Notes under the pieces: generated by a model
What the model saw: the letters and a program-made list of their open reading frames with translations, nothing else
Told to the model about the DNA's origin: nothing
The model's database searches: none
Shown here: positions 46,148-61,896 of the stretch, piece after piece
Position numbering within the stretch: position 1 is the stretch's first letter
Layout of the letters: each line of letters starts with the position of its first letter
Translations under genes and position numbers: made by a program
Source: Sphagnum compactum
Taxonomy: Eukaryota > Bryophyta > Sphagnopsida > Sphagnales
Assembly (NCBI GenBank): GCA_965153455.1
Contig: OZ234502.1
Span: 6,169,495-6,233,494 of the forward strand
Reading direction: 5' to 3'
Length of the DNA: 64,000 bases

Positions 46148-49100
46148 AGCGAGCGACGAGCGAGCGAGGAAGAGAAGACGAGGAAAGAGCGAGAGCAGGA
46201 GACAGACAGACACGCCACCGTCGCTGGGCTGCATACAGCGCAGCCTAGAATCTTTTTACCACATCCCAAGGAGGTAACCACTAACCACATCCTAGGACTA
46301 CATAAAACAGTGTTGACGTAACCCGGGTTAGTTGGGTGGTTTCTTTCTTTTACATTCTTTTGGGGAATATAACTTGTCTTTTGATTTTCTTTTTGGGAGG
46401 TGTTCTTTTTTCTTTTTCTCTTCACCTTGTTTTTGGGGGATTCCCAATTGACTTTTAGGGTATTTCTTTTGTTGGGTGGTAGTTTCTACAATCTAGGTAT
46501 TCTTTAATTTTCTTTGTTCTTGGGGATTTTGAAAAAAGTAGTAGCCTTTATAATTTCTTTTAGGGGTTTTCTTTCCTTTTTTTTACTTTTAGGTCTTTCT
46601 TTTACTTTCTTTGGGAGGTTTTTTTTTTTTTTTTTTCCCCCCCCACCATCATTTTTTTTGCTTTCATTTTGGTGTTTTCTTTTGTGTACTTTCTTTTTTT
46701 CAGTTTTTCTTTAAGTTTTTTAGGTAGCCTACATGGATGTTATAGGTGGCAACCTTACTAGGCTACCCTTAAATTAATAATGAAAATGGTAAATAAATGG
46801 TGGTCAAATTACAAGTGCTTGAGAGGTGTCAAATATGCCTAAGGACTAATAAATAATATGTGCTTGCAAGGATTATAACTTGTAGTACCCCATTTGTGTA
46901 TTAAAACCCATGTGAGCTTGGAGACTTGTGGACATGGCTTTGGGTGGAATGAAAACCCCTTATGGTTTGTCTCACAAGACTTTAAAGAGACTTTGGAGAG
47001 GCTTTTTCAAACTTCTTTTGTTTATGAAGGAAGCATTAAAAAGTGTTGTGTATTTTTAACTTAGGAAAGAAAAATAACTTTCTTCTTGTGATAAGGTAGG
47101 GTCCTTGGTTTGCTCTTGAAGATAGATGTGCCAAAAACCAACCTATAAGGTCAATGGTTTTTGACCTTGTTTATTTTAGTTTTGGACTTTTCATTTATGT
47201 GTGATTAGAGGAAAATATGCTAGAAATTTAATTAAGTATTAACTTATGAAAATTTAAATGATAAAAATAAAATATAAATCTACAATACATTTACACTAGG
47301 TGATTATTTTGATAGGTTTTTTTAACACCTTGATTTTAAAACACTTGATTTTCATTTTTACAAAGGTGGTTTTTGACACATTGACCTCGTAATATGATGC
47401 CTTAATTACAAACTTGTGGGTCATGCAACATGCTAGTTTCATTTAGATATTGTGAAATTATGATTTTAAAGCAATTATTTTTTCTCATCAAACATGAAAG
47501 TATTGGACTTGTGATTTGATTCCAAAGCCTACAATTGTGATAATATAATTGCATTTTTTATGATCATGATGAATGTATGTTGAGTGACAACGGTTCAAAA
47601 AATTGTTGTGTTTTAAAGAAATTGAAATAGATTTTGTTTGTAAGGGATTTGGAAATTTTCAACTTTATTTTAGATAAGTAGCATCAAGCCAATAGAATGA
47701 TAATTAAAGGTCATAACCACCTTTGCATTGGTTGTGGGTTCAATTCCCCATAAAGTCATTTTATAGACAAACAATGATTTTCAACTCAACTATAATTTGG
47801 GTGTTAATGGATGAAATGGTTTTCCATCAAAATTGTGAGAAATAATAGACTTTTTAAATGTTGTGTGGCCCAACTAGGGTTTTTTTTTTCTTTTTTTTTT
47901 TCAAATTCCTGAAGTAGGTCCATTAGTGAAGAACCCTAGTCTTAATTAGCATTAAATGACAATTGTCTTAGGTGGGCTATAGAAAAATTTCAAAAAAAGA
48001 CAAACAAATTTTGAAAAAAAAAATCCAAAACACCTATTGTGGGATTCAAACTTGATTTTTTGTCACCACAATGCGAAAATTCACCGAAAAAAAACATTGG
48101 GGCCAATCGCTCAATTGCCCCCCTTTTCATTACGTGTCAACTTTTGAAAAGTGATCATAGCTTTCAACTAAAGGCATGCTTTGATTTTTTTTATTTATTT
48201 CATATTATTTAACTTTTCAAATTTCTAAAATCCAAAAGGAAATTTTAAACAACCACTTTGTTCCTTGAGCATTCCTCCTTCCCTTTTGACAATTAGAAAG
48301 TGTCACCTCGAAGAAAGGTTATCATAGTCCTATCCTTTTAGGTGAAAAAACAATTTGGCCAACTTGTGCTTTTTTTCTTATATTGTTTAATTGTGAAGAT
48401 AATATTATATGATTCTATGAAGTTGAATATTCAAAGAAAATGAGAATGAAAAATCTTACTCAATGAGTTAAAAAAAATTATTCCAATAATGTATTTAACT
48501 AAGGTCAAGATGGGTATAAAACACATAGTGTTCAAAGTTCAAACCCTAACATGATGTTGTGATAAAACATGTACAACTAAACAACTTTGCTAACCTTGAA
48601 CATGTGATGAAAAAACTTTTTTTTTCACCATCATTACATGTTAAAAAGTTGCAATGTTGAACTTGCTATTGTCACCAATCCCCATAAATCTTTTTAGGTT
48701 TGGTTGTTAATTTGAAAATTGTCATAAAATGAATTCATACCCATCTCATATGAACTTTGTGTTGCTTATAACTAATTAGGTTGTAGAGGTTAAGGTTTTA
48801 TTTTGTGGTGTGACATTTAATATGTTTTTATAATTGCCAAGATTTTGATGCAAAGTATTTCTACGGTGATAAGGCGGGGCTAACATAGAAATATATTAGT
48901 ATTATCTTAGTGGTTTGATATAGATTTTAAATCTTCTATCCACACTTGTAGAGATATGTATTCCTAAATCTTACATGGCATTTAAAATGCCAATTGGAGT
49001 TAAGTCATAGTTAGGAGAAGGTAAAAACAAAAGTTAAGGAACACAAGATTTGAGCATGTATAGCATGGAGATATCTAACCCCTTTAGAAATGGGGTATAA

Positions 49101-51199
49101 TGGGGTATTATTCCAATGCTACAATTAGTGTATGGGTGCTTTGATTCACATTTCCATCACACAATTTCATATGCATATCATCCCAAATGCATTATGCTCT
49201 TAGACACAACAACTGTTCTATGCAATTGAAAACTATTCCATACTATTTGATGTCATTGTATTGTTACAATTTACAAGAGTGTTTGCATTTCTCAAAATTG
49301 TTGTAGAGTACAAGGTTATGGACAACATGTAGTGAAGCTTCAATCACATGTATGATGTTGGCAATGGAGTACCATACTCCTTTAATAAATTTGGCATTAA
49401 TTAAATGTTCTTCAATTTTTTCAATTTTTTGAAAAAGTAATTTGCTAAAATGTTGAAAATCAATATAATTAAAGTTCATTAAATTTAGGTTTCGAACCTA
49501 GGTCTATAGGAACAAACACCCAACCACACATAGAGTTTATACACACTAAGATTATTTTTTCTTTTGTTCATTAATATCCTCAATGTTGAAATTTTCAAAA
49601 ATTCAAAAATTTAATGTCACACCTTAAAATTTTAAATATATTAATTGTTCAACAAACACTTGCTAAATTTGTTCAAGGACTATAATAATAGATTGAAGGG
49701 TTGCATCCTTTGGAAATGCTATTTTCCTTTCATTTATGTAGTGTGCACATAACTATTTTGGTACTATTGATAGGGAAGGTGTGTGACATTCTTGTCATTT
49801 AGTGTGGACAAAGTTGAAAACACAATGTTAAATCTAACATGTAATATCAAAGTTAAATATGAAAAAATCACCCTAAATCTAACTCTGTGTTTGGGCTATT
49901 TTTATATTTACATTTTAATTCCAAGTGTGGGCCTCAGTACCATAAGTCCTTGTTCCATTCACCCAAATATAAATTCATATCTATAATCAATGGTTTACAG
50001 TTAAAACATGTTTCTTAATCTCAAGTTATTTCTTTATGATGAAATTTGAAATATCTTTGACTTATCCCAATAATATCAACAAACATTTGGGTTTTATTCC
50101 TTAAGAATGGACAAAAAAATGATAGTGTATTTTCAAGAGTTTGGTTTTCAACCCATCCAAAATGGCCCAAATTCAATTCAACAAGTTTCATATCTAAAAC
50201 TTTGGTGAAATATCCAATGGTCATAGTAATCACCTAATCAATAACAAATGTGAGCCTCCAATATCAACAATATCCTTTCTACACATGCCAAACATTTGAA
50301 AACTAAGTCATTTCCTTTTTATCATGGTATTCATTTGTTCTATTTTTGGGTTTATGTTGGTATTTTTTCAAATTAAATATTAACTAAATACTCATGAATC
50401 AATAATATCAATTTTAAAATTTTGCATTATGTTTTCATATATTAAACTTGTCATATCTCCATATTTAATTGTCAAAATTTTAAAAATTAATTTTGATTAC
50501 TTTGGAAATTTTATACCAATTTTGACTTGGACATGGATGGATAGTATTTTGTGCTACCTCTAAAGGATGAAGACCCATTTGTTCAATGCATCCTAGGTTT
50601 GTGAAGGATGATGCAATAAGTGAATTAAGGTTGTTTGTAACATTGAATATAGTAAATTTGTCAATGTTTGTGGTGTTTGTTTGCAATGTACATTTCAATA
50701 TCTTTCAAGTTTGAGTTATGATACAATAGAACATTTTGTACATCTTCCTTCACAAACCAACACATTGAGGTTTTGGAATGAAGGTAAATATACCAAATCC
50801 CAATGGTAGCTTTAAACTTAAGCACATTACACCTTTAAAATTGGGAAAAAAATTGGTTATATATATATATATATGGGAATTACTTAATGACAAACCATAG
50901 TGGAAAGTATGATATAGGTATTGGTTCAACAATTAAAAGAACAGAGTCAATGTCAATCATCTAATGAATAGGTTAAGTATTGAATTTGCTAAATCTCCAA
51001 TAGATGTTATTTTATTGAATGCAATTGTATTTGTAGTGGAAGTTACCATAGGGGGGTATGTCAAAATTTTAATTATTTATCATTCCATCAATTTTTTTAC
51101 GGTCTTCCTAATAAATATAGAAAACAACTCCATACACAAAATTATGGAAAAACTTTGTATAAATTGTTGAAGGATGTATTTTTTGGTCAACTATCATGT

Positions 51200-51720
51200 A
51201 AGTAAAAAATTAAACTATCTTGGAAGGCTGCCCTTTAGATGTGTGTGACAAACATTTTGCAAGTAATGCCACATGTTGTAAATGGCCAAACCAAAAAGAC
51301 TAATGGATTATTATGTCAAATCTTAACTAAAATAATAGTGGGGCTTGGTTTGAACTAGGACACAAAATTGTTGGTCATTTGTGGGCCTTTTGGACCTCCT
51401 ATAAAATCACAACCAATCACATGCCATTTCAATTAGTTTGTGGACAAGAAATATTTTTATAACCAATAGAATTAGAATTACTTTCATTACATATTATGTT
51501 AAATGAATGAAATTGCCTTTAAATAACTCACTTATGGACCAATATGTCCAATTGGAAAAAATGGATGAATTTCTTCAACAAACTTTACAAAATTCAATAG
51601 TTCAAAGGCAATGGAAAGATTACTATGATAACCAATTGAAGCCAAAATCATTTAAATATGGGAAGCTTGTATTATTATGTGATAGATTGTTTGAAAAAAT
51701 TCAAGAAAATTAGGATAAGG
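51200..51720 (+). pseudogene. Ty3/gypsy integrase-region remains
   Basis: Broken plus-strand frames read NGQTKKTNGLLCQILTKII (about 51280-51345), then a decayed WAYRTTWKT/ELVYGQE-type region, then QRQWKDYYDNQLKPKSFKYG and KLVLLCDRLFEKI (51507-51713). This is the order seen at the end of plant Ty3 polyproteins. Multiple stops show it is dead. No LTRs or RT were recognised nearby. Confidence 0.55.
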
Positions 51721-54700
51721 TGAATAAAACCATTTGGGTTTTTAAGGCCTTTGCAAATGGTTTCTTCCAATTGGCAAGTATAGATTGTGATGCACTACTA
51801 GTGCACATCAATGGTGATCAACTTAAGGTATAATATTGTTGACCCCAAAAGAAAGATGAAAGCAACACCAAACAAAAAGAATAAATAAAAATTATGAGTG
51901 CAACATTATGGATTTGAATGGGGGAGTACTTCATTTAGTTTTTAAATTCAAAAAATTTCGGAAGTAGTAAGTTCAGATTTGAACTAATTATAAATAACAA
52001 AGGAGTATAAAGGTTTGTTTTCTATTTATTACAATTTTTCTCATCTTTTAAACTCCTATTTGCTTTTGTGAAAATTTTCAAAAAAATCAAGAATTTATTG
52101 CAAAGTGTGAGAGCATGGTATGGGAATATGAGAATGATTGAAACCCAAGATCACACAAAGAATTGAGATTTTTTAAAATGCCCCAAGGGAGACTATTCTA
52201 AACAAGCAACAAAGAAAATATACATGTGTAGTTGAGAATCCAATTATTTATGTAAGTGGATTTTCAACCTTTAAAATTTTGTGATAGTTACTTATGAAAA
52301 TTTCCTCCAAGAAAGTAAGCACCATGCAATGAAATATCACATTTCATTATCAAAAGTTGAAGATTTTGTTAAAGATTTTGAAGAGAAAGATGGGTCAAGA
52401 ATCATCAAACTAGTAAGAAATACCAATTGCCAACACCTTTGCCTTGTTGATGAAATTTTGAATTCTTTCAAGGTTGTTGTGAGCATTAATTGCATTGGAT
52501 GTAGACTCATTCCTAGCAATCATAAGTTTATCATAGAGCTTGATCAACAATCAAAAGGGTGTTGGGGAAAAAATATTTAAGGATGGTTTGCAAGTTGCAT
52601 TTATTGTGAATTGTATGCATCCTAGGAATGTGCAAAAGGAGGCAACCCAAAATAAGATAGTTGAACCAAGGCTTTTTAAGTAGAACTTTGATTACATTGA
52701 ATTGGAAGTTGTTGAACGTTTTAAAAAATGACGAAGGAGAATTGATTTTCTTGTATTTGGTACATTACCTCATTTGGTGTGTATGATGGTGTTATTGGAT
52801 TTCCTTGAAAATAATTAACATCCAATAATTTTCAATGGCAACCATAATTAGATGCACAAGCATGGTGATTAGTGACATGGAGCCTATGGATGATGAAATC
52901 ATCCTAGGATGTGGAGAACAATGCTAAAAATGGAGGCAAACTGGGTTGTTTGAATCTTTTATATTGTTCAAGATGTTGCCAATCCCAATCAATGCACCAT
53001 TTGTGGAGTTCTATTGTTTTTACAACCCTAATGAAAGAAGTGGCGTTATAGGAGGGAAGGAGATTGTTATTGATGCCCAAATATCATAAAAGGTGTTGTA
53101 ATTGTCAATATCAAAGATCAAGGTGAAAAATTTCAAAGATTATACTAAAAAACTTCAATATCATCTCAAGGATAAGGAGAAGGGGGAAACACTTGCAAGT
53201 GGTTCAAAGGTGGCAAAAGCAAATGAACCAAAGTTAATGGAGTGGATGAAGTTCTTCTACAAAAAACTACTTTTAAAACTCATCCAACATACATGTGGTT
53301 ACTTGACAATTATATGTGTAATCATAGTTGCCCACAACAATTTGGTGTGTAATTGGGAGGAATTTGTATATGGGCAAATCCATTCAAAAAATTTGAAAAT
53401 GAAAAAGGTTGGGAAGGTGGGAGCACTTCTCTAAGGGCATTTTCTCTCCATGATTATACAATTGGTTGTAAACATGCTAAAGTAGGCCAAAACATTATCC
53501 TTCAAATGTTAAAAACCAAAAAAATTAACTTTGTAGGTTTAAATGTATGTGATAATTTTTGAAAGTGATTTTTTATATCATATGAGTGTATGTAATGTGA
53601 CATGAAGGTGAAAAAATAGTTAAGTGAATAGTTTGGACTATTGCAATTGTAATTTTTTCTAAATTGCAAATGAATTTAAAATGTAAAGCCATATTCAACA
53701 TTAACATTATTATTTTTTAATTATTCATGTCGCAATAGAATTTAGTGGGAAACATATTAAAGATTATGGATGAGTTATACATAAACAATGAACTAATTAT
53801 GGACTTTTGAAATGATAAATTTTGTTTATTACATAAACAAAGTTAAAAATGTGCACTCAGAAAGTATGTCATAGTCATGTCAAGACTAAGCACTAGGTCA
53901 CCATCAAATGAATTATTTAAGAATAATTTGCGTTGAAAATTACACAATACAATAATTTTTCATTTCAAAAAAATTTAATGTTATGATTTTTTTCTTTTTT
54001 ATTGATTTATTCCCTTATCACATTGAAATTTCCAAGCTACTTTCACATGGATTTTTTTGACCAATCACACGTCCAAAGATATATGTAAGGTTGCTTATCA
54101 ATATTTATGACCAAAAACTTAAGGGATAATTATAAGAATTAGAGTTGAATGTCAAAATTATAGTGAAATAATTATTATAATTGCAAGAAGTTTAGTTAAT
54201 GTCAGATATGAAGTCTTTAAAATGTTATTCAAATGATTCACATAACCATGCTTTTACCCATGATTTTTTTAAAGTTTAAAATGTTGTGTTTATTTTTATT
54301 TCAACATACTTTCACTCTACTTTCCACAATTAATGTTGGTGTTATCCCAAATTTTGCACAATAGTTAAATTTGCATTCAACAATTTATTTTTAAAAATGT
54401 TACATGCATGTTAATTTTGACATGTTAGAATATTGGAATCTAGGTCATGATCATATAGAAAAATATGTTTTAAATGTTTAATATTGTGGGTAATGTAAAA
54501 CTACTTTGGAGGGGGCACCATTGTCAAACTTTAAAAGTGTTTTTGCAAAAGATACATAATGAGGGTCATGGGTGTTAAACATTGTTATAAAATTTTATTG
54601 TGTTGCATATTGAGGTGCTTATAAGGCTTTGTAAGGACAATAGAAGAAAGTAGAAAAGTAAAAATAAGTTAGAAAGTAGGTTCAAAATGATTGCTACCAT

Positions 54701-57700
54701 CTTTTGAGCATTTGATGAGTTTTAAAATTTGAAAACACGATTATTGGATCAAAAAATGTTCTATTGGCCTTGCTAAATGTTAGCACATGGAAAAACAATG
54801 GCCACAACCCTTTTGCCGCCCTTAAGCTCCATGTTGCGCAAGCTCCCATCCTTTTGTGAACTCTTTTCAAACTTTGCTTTTTAACCTTTGTTTAATGGTA
54901 TTTTGGCGCATTTGGTTTCAATGTTCAAAGATGTTACTCAAGTTTGGAATTGCATCAAAGATTGAAGTTTTGTTGTGCTACAAGAAGAGGTGAATGCAAA
55001 GTTTTCTAAAACTTTAAATTCTTCTTTCATTGTTACCATGAGCTAATTGGTTTGTTTTCCACTAAGATAGATGTAACTTAAAAGAACATCTACATGTGTG
55101 TGTATGGTTTGTAGTTGCATTGCATCAAAGCTTGAAGTTGAAGTTTCAAGTTTGATTGTGTTGCAAAAGAAGGTGTTCTTGCAAAGTTCACTTTCTTTCA
55201 TATTCCATCATTTGCACCTCTTAGTTTTGTTGTTTATTTTGTGTCAACAAACATGACAACAGGGTCCAAGCATGCTAAAGTATGCCCCAAAAAAAAAAAA
55301 GTCCAATGTAAATTTAATTACAAAAACTATCTCTTTTTCACATAAACATAAAAAAGATACTCAAAACCTCTTTATGTTTCATTTTAAGTCATTAGACATT
55401 CCATTGAGTTTTTAGTGAGTTGAACATAAAGTTTAAAAAAGTTTAATACAAGAAAACTAGATGAAAGAAATGTTCTAAATTGGGTGGGTTTTCAAGATTA
55501 CCAACTTTTTTACAATAAACCTTTAATAAATTATGACTAAAGTTGAAACTACGTTAATACATATTAAGCTTTTATCCACTTGAAAATATAAAAATTCCAA
55601 TTAAAGTCATATTTCATGTACTAGTAACCCTATTTTATAGAACATTAACATGCACTTTCATGCATTTACATTTCTAAAAATGTACTTAAATTCATATTAA
55701 AACATGTGGTTCTTCAATATTATGTAATGAAATTAAAAAATCCTCTTATTGACCATTGAAATAATTCATATTCATAAGTTCTATATATTAAGGCTTACTT
55801 GATGGATACTTTCCAAATGAACAGAAAATATCGCCAAGTGGGATATCTTTTTATGCTTGGAGCCAAAAACATTATGCAATTCCACTAGTATAATCTACCC
55901 CACTATAATTATGAAATTCCAAAAAAAAATTCTTCCATTGTTGGTTTTGTTGCAAGGTGTTAGTTATGGTTTAGGGTGCTGTTCAAATGTAGGTATGTAA
56001 AACTCCAGATCTGTACCTTTGTTTTCTAGATGCCATTTGTTGTAATGTGACAACTTGCCAATCACATTTGGCCAAAGCAAGAAGCTAATTTTTTTTTTGG
56101 TGATATTAACTTACAACCATTTGTGGTAAAAAAAAAAAAAGATTATTATGCAATTAACAAATTAACGTATTGTAATTAAAACTATTAACTTGGAATAGAT
56201 TTTGGAACTTTTGAGAAATTAAGGATTTGGCAATGGTAATATATTGAACCTACTGTAAAATTATGATTATACTAGTATTGTGATGCCATGACATCATTCT
56301 TCACCATCATGTCCAATAGACCTTGCATGCACATTATAGTTGTTAAAATTGTGATACATATTGCAGAAGTGAATTTCATCACCATCAATTAACAACAACA
56401 AAATGATTTGAAATTGAATACATTAATATTCAAGGTTAAATAATGCATCACAAGAACAATTTTAAATATCTTTCCTATTGAAATACAATTTGATTATAAC
56501 TTTATAATACCCAAGATACTTATAAGAATGGATTTCCTAGTCTTCCCATATAAAAGGTCATAAAAAAGATGATGAGTCACAACAATCAAATATTGTCATA
56601 TGAAACATTGAAATTGTATTTCCAATTTATAAGATATATTTTTTATTTGGTTGAAATGGAATGATTCACAATTTATTCATTTCTCCTTGTCTACTTTTGA
56701 AAATTTCCATGTTTTTATATTCAACATCACATGTGAAATCAAGTCGGTACATATAGGTAACATCATAGTCCATAAGATATATGGAAGTCCATATTTCCAA
56801 CATAAATAATATTATTCTACAATTGCAATGCCACTAACTTTATTCTAACTAGAAAAATAAGTAAATTATTGTAATTAATTTATTATTATAATGCAATATA
56901 CACAACACTTCATGACTTGATACAAATTACTAAACTACAACCTACACTTGTGCACAATGATGGTTTTCAAAACAAAATGCATCACATAATTGAAGTATTG
57001 AAGTTAGATTTCATCACATTTGGTTTCTTATTTCACCAAGTTGTCTTAACATTTATCTTCTTGAATGTTTTGGTTTTTTTTATTACATCATAAAAAACAA
57101 CACCTTTAATGAGATTCTTATTAACAATTTAGCAAAATTGTATAACATCACATTTCCTTTTAAGACTATGTTTTTCAAACACAACTACATTTTTATCTTC
57201 GAAAAAATCTTATTTTGTATGTACAACTAATTTGAGCATTATCAAATTGTTGTTTGTAATTAATTTTTGTAATTAGAGATAATTGCAAATGACACTTTTT
57301 AGTTGTGATTGCAAATGACAATTTTTCTTCTAGTGTAACTATGTAGCACATATGATAGTCGTTGCATCACCAATAAACCAAAAAATGCACAAAAGGTTTA
57401 GAAAAAGAAACCCACTCCTTTTTTATTCTAAATTTTTTGAAAACAAACATAGGTGCATGAAGGTCATCGATGCAAAGGGGGATATTTATTAACTTACTAT
57501 CAAGTGTCACTTGTTTTTGCATGTCTCACTCAAATCTCAAATTGCAAGTTAAAATTTAGTTACATATTAGTTATTGACTCACAAATAACTATCTAATCGA
57601 AAACCTATTGCAAAAGAATTGCTTATAATGACATTGTGAATGACATGAGAATGGGCATGCCAATTTGGATTTGCCATGGTGGTGATGCGCAAACATGTCA

Positions 57701-60700
57701 TGACTTATAGTTCATGGTAGTATGCTAGTCGCACCAAAGTTGCATGTATCAACTTTTGTGCAACTTGCAATTTAAATCAAAATACATTGATAAGAATACC
57801 AAATATATATGATGTGTATTCCAATTGTAGAGGGACACCATGTGCAACTACTATGCATTACAATGGAACTTCATGAATTTCAAATGTTGGATATTATTTA
57901 TAAATGCATCGTGTTTTTTGGGGAAAAGATGCAACTTAGTTTCACATCAATTGCAAAAGACACATAGTTACACAACAATAAGGTTTTTGTGAACATGATT
58001 TTTAATAATGTCATCACAAACATTTTGGTTTTGTAAGCCCTCACTATTCACATGGAAACCTAGCCAATTTTATTGTCCACTTGTCACCCAATGATTCATA
58101 ACTTACATGACACTATCAAAATAAAGGCCTATGCATGGCATTCCAAAATACTATCCACACCTACAACCTCATTCAACAATGGTGTTTAGTTAATGACGTT
58201 GCTTATTTTGATTTTTTGGTTGAACCCACAATCCTTCCTTGGTTGGTTCTATGTGATGCATCACACCAACTTTCACTTACTCAATTTGATTAAGTTTAAA
58301 CATACTATTGTGTAGACTCGAAAAACCATTTTTTCCTCCCTTCCTTTCAATCAACATTTAACTTATTAAGTTGACATATGGTCATGACAAATTCCCCAAA
58401 TTAATTAACTAATTAAACATTGATAAGTACAACACACTCATTATTGTCATTGGATCACATGGTTGTCAAAAATCCACATAATCCACATTGTTTAGGGCAA
58501 AGTGGAAACATCCACCTTGACACCTCTAAAGGCACCTCCTTTCCATTGAGTAACGACACCTTCAATTTTGTAAGGTCCAATTACTTTTGGTCATCATGAA
58601 ATTCTCAAGTTGAAGGTATAGTTAGGGTTTTGTAATGCGGGTCATGCAAATTTGAATTGTATATTTGGAGCATAGGGAGTCAAAAGTGGTAGGCCTCCCT
58701 CCAAGCAACACCTATCACATCCTCCACTTCCCAAAGTTCCAAAAATGAAGTGAGGATAGATAATGGGAAACACACAAAAAATGGGACTAAAATGCTCCAC
58801 CCTCTTGCCCCTAAAGGTTGCCACATCTTCCTTGTGAATTCCAATTGTTTTGTTGTGTATCAATGGAAAGCACTAAAGGTGTAGGTGAGGAAGTTGCCTA
58901 ATAAAAAACATTCTAGGTATTGTTCCTTCAAAGAGACTAACCTAACCAAAGCTATCCTAACTCATTATGGTTTCGATGGCAAATTCTCACCTTTGCCACT
59001 CTTATTCATGCAAAATTTGAAGGGCTCAACCCCAACCATAGCCACAAGGCAAAGAGACTCTCATCACACTTGCCCACTTGCCCAACAAGATGTGTCTGGT
59101 GATGACCAAACACATCTTGGAGCTGCCCAGACACAAATTTTCTGTCTTATTATACACACTTTGGGCATGCTTACATACATAACAGTACCCAAAATTCGTG
59201 TTTGGGCATCGTCCATCTTTTATCTTTTTCTTAAAAAGATGGATTGGGCCAAGGGTAGACCAAAAAAAAGAAAAAAGAAGCAGATGGTACTTTTGCAATA
59301 AGGACCCATTGCGACCAATTTAACGACCTCCCAATGTTTGTTTTACTTTGGTCAAGATGTGAAGTTCCCCCAACAACACAAAAAAGATGATAATACAAAA
59401 TTGCAAGAAATAAGATCCTTGCTTGCAACCCCCACAAGAAAGAGCAACAACAGATCTCCCAAGAGATTAAGCTAACCTTCGCTTAACATTAAACTATCGG
59501 CCATTTAACATTGGGTGCCACCTAGGATGCCACCTAGATTTTCATTTAACACAAAAATCTACATGTTAGATTAACATTAGTGAAAATCTAACTTAGTTAG
59601 CATCAAGTGTGAATGCACCATTATGACATTAAATATTACGCATCATGTCAAGATTGATAGTTGGGTCAAGATTGATAACTTTGGAGGTTCGGAATGTGTA
59701 TACCACTAGGCTAGAGCTGAATATGTATAACATGGTCTAGTACACATATATGCCCCTAATGCATAGAACTAGCAACTAGAACTTTTTGGATGAAATACCC
59801 TAATTAATGTGATCAACATGGGTAGGGGTAACAAAACATGCAACATGAAGAGAGTTTGAGCCTTTGCAAGGATTGGAGTCAAGACACACACCTAAATGTA
59901 CACTAGTAGAGCTTACTATAGTGTGTGCAACACACAAACAAAACAATGTTTGTGCAACAACAAATTTGTCGTATAATACACACTCACTCTCTCCATAGAC
60001 CACTGTTAATCCACCTTGGAAAAGGCCAAACTAGTCAAAGGAAAAAGCTAAGATGCTTGTAGAAAAAAAAAAGACCTTGATTTTTAATTTTTGATTTTTT
60101 TCCCCCCCAAAAGCTTAAGAGCCTTCCAATAATTCCTTAGTGTACAAGTTGTCATGTTTATTTCAATGACTTCACAATGATAAAATCTTCATTTTACATT
60201 TTGTATGCTAGTTACACACAAAGTGAGATTCTTTGGTTGGCTCTTTCCCAAAAGGATAGTTGTTGTGAACTAGCATCCAACATATGGGTACCATAGTAAA
60301 AACCTCGAAAGTTGTTTTTGGATTGCTTCTAAACATTATGAATATACCTTCCTTAAAGCATTCCCACCCACATTATGAGCTTCCATCTATCAATGTTTAT
60401 CACATCCAACATACGATGTTAGTTATTATCACATGTCAATGACAAACATTAAAAATTGGACAATATTATGTGAAGGTTTATTTAAATGTCATCACTTGGG
60501 CCAATCAAAAGAAGTCATCTCCTCTCACTAGACCCTTTGAGGTCATTGTATCCCATGCATAGAGCTTCACCATCCATGCCCCCTTATTTGGGGCCTCCAA
60601 TAATTTTTCTCATATTCAAAATAACTTGTTAACTATCTCACCCCATTTCCTAACATTAGGGTTCCTAACATTAGGGTATAGGATGGATTAGGTTGATGTG

Positions 60701-61896
60701 TTTTTGAAGTCAAATAATGTTCCCCTTTTAATAAGGTTCCTCTATTGTTGTGGGAAGAGGGAAAACAAAAAGACTCACTTTGAGTGGGTGTATAGGGAAG
60801 GGCTCAATTAATGTCATAGGAATGAATCATGATGGCAAAGGGATGATGTATTTTTAAAAGGTACATAAGCTTCCTTATTTTTCATCAAAAGGAATTTAAA
60901 AACTAAAGACATTGATATATTGTCAATTTTGGCTTTGCTAGAAATGGCTATATCATATGACTTTACTCTAATGATATTGAAAAATCTCAAGTTTAATATG
61001 TATTTAGTAGGTTCTAAAAAATATTCCAAATATGAGATTGAAAAATCTCAAGTTTCATATTTGACAAGTTTGTTCTTCAATCTTAAGGAGCACCTTCTTG
61101 GTGATATTATTTTCAAAGTTGGTTCACTTTTTGATTTGAACATGACAACTTGACAAATAGCATACGAGATCATGTGCTATCATCTTTTATATTTGTTAAG
61201 GTGAGGATTGTGGCTTACAAATGCAAATTCAATCTGAGTTTTTTTTCATCTTCTACTAGCATTGATGCACAATTACATAAATTGCACATGGAAATCACAT
61301 ATTGAATTCCTTTATAAAAATTGAAAATCCTTGTTGTACTTGCTTGAAGATCTCCACCACCCCAATAGTAAGAGCAAAACAGAATGCAAAACATAACAGA
61401 AAAAGATAAATACTGATGTGTGAGTGGCACAGAGAAACAACCACCTGTAGTAGAGTTTATGAAGTCTTTTTGTATTTGAGAGAGTAGGGAAAACAATTGC
61501 AGTCCCATCCCTGTGGTTGATTTGCTTGCCCCCTTGTGGGAACCTCCCAGCTTCTAAGAGTAAAAGTATCAAACTATGATCTCTTCTCCTTCCTTCTTCC
61601 AAGAGTTCACAGAAAAAAAAACAATTCCTGTTGTTTTGCACTAAAAAAAGAATGTACTTTGAAGTGGTAAAAATTCAGGTCCTGTAATGATAAGTCTGTC
61701 CTCAACAGACTTATTATTGCACTAGGAGAAAGAAAGAATGGGTCATCAAATTCTGGTGCTTGATCATCATCATCAAGTGCACCAAACTTCTAGTTCAGAC
61801 CTATTTAGTTAATCTTTCATGGATCCAGGATCCAGCTTGAGTTTTGTGGTAGATTCACACAATGTGTGTTGAGCAACCACAAATCCAGCAAAAATA

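Larger units (their letters stand above)
44070..46232 (-). other. Probable MUB 5' leader with a 2-kb intron
   Basis: A GC- and CT-rich block at about 46232-46091 looks like a transcript leader and ends in a consensus donor (ACAAG|GTATGT). Just upstream of the MUB start, TTTTTGCAG|CAGAG (exon from 44115) is a good acceptor. Joining them gives a 5' leader intron at 46090-44116 and places transcription starting near 46232. No coding exon could be found between, in support of this. The leader and its flank carry a GA tract (46121-46147 on plus, CT on the transcribed strand) and a TGACGTAA word at about 46311-46319. Confidence 0.45.

Noticed and set aside
45452-46277. Long overlapping frames rich in Ser-Leu or Arg-Glu alternation
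   Set aside because: They are produced by the CT and GA tracts; the block is better read as the MUB leader and leader intron.
47700-47765. tRNA-like T-arm (GGTTCAATTCC) suggesting a tRNA or SINE
   Set aside because: No matching acceptor, D or anticodon stems could be paired, and no A-box consensus upstream.
58490-58650. Possible retroelement polyprotein tail on the minus strand (GPYKIEGVV-like reading)
   Set aside because: The resemblance is short and isolated, with no neighbouring domains in order.
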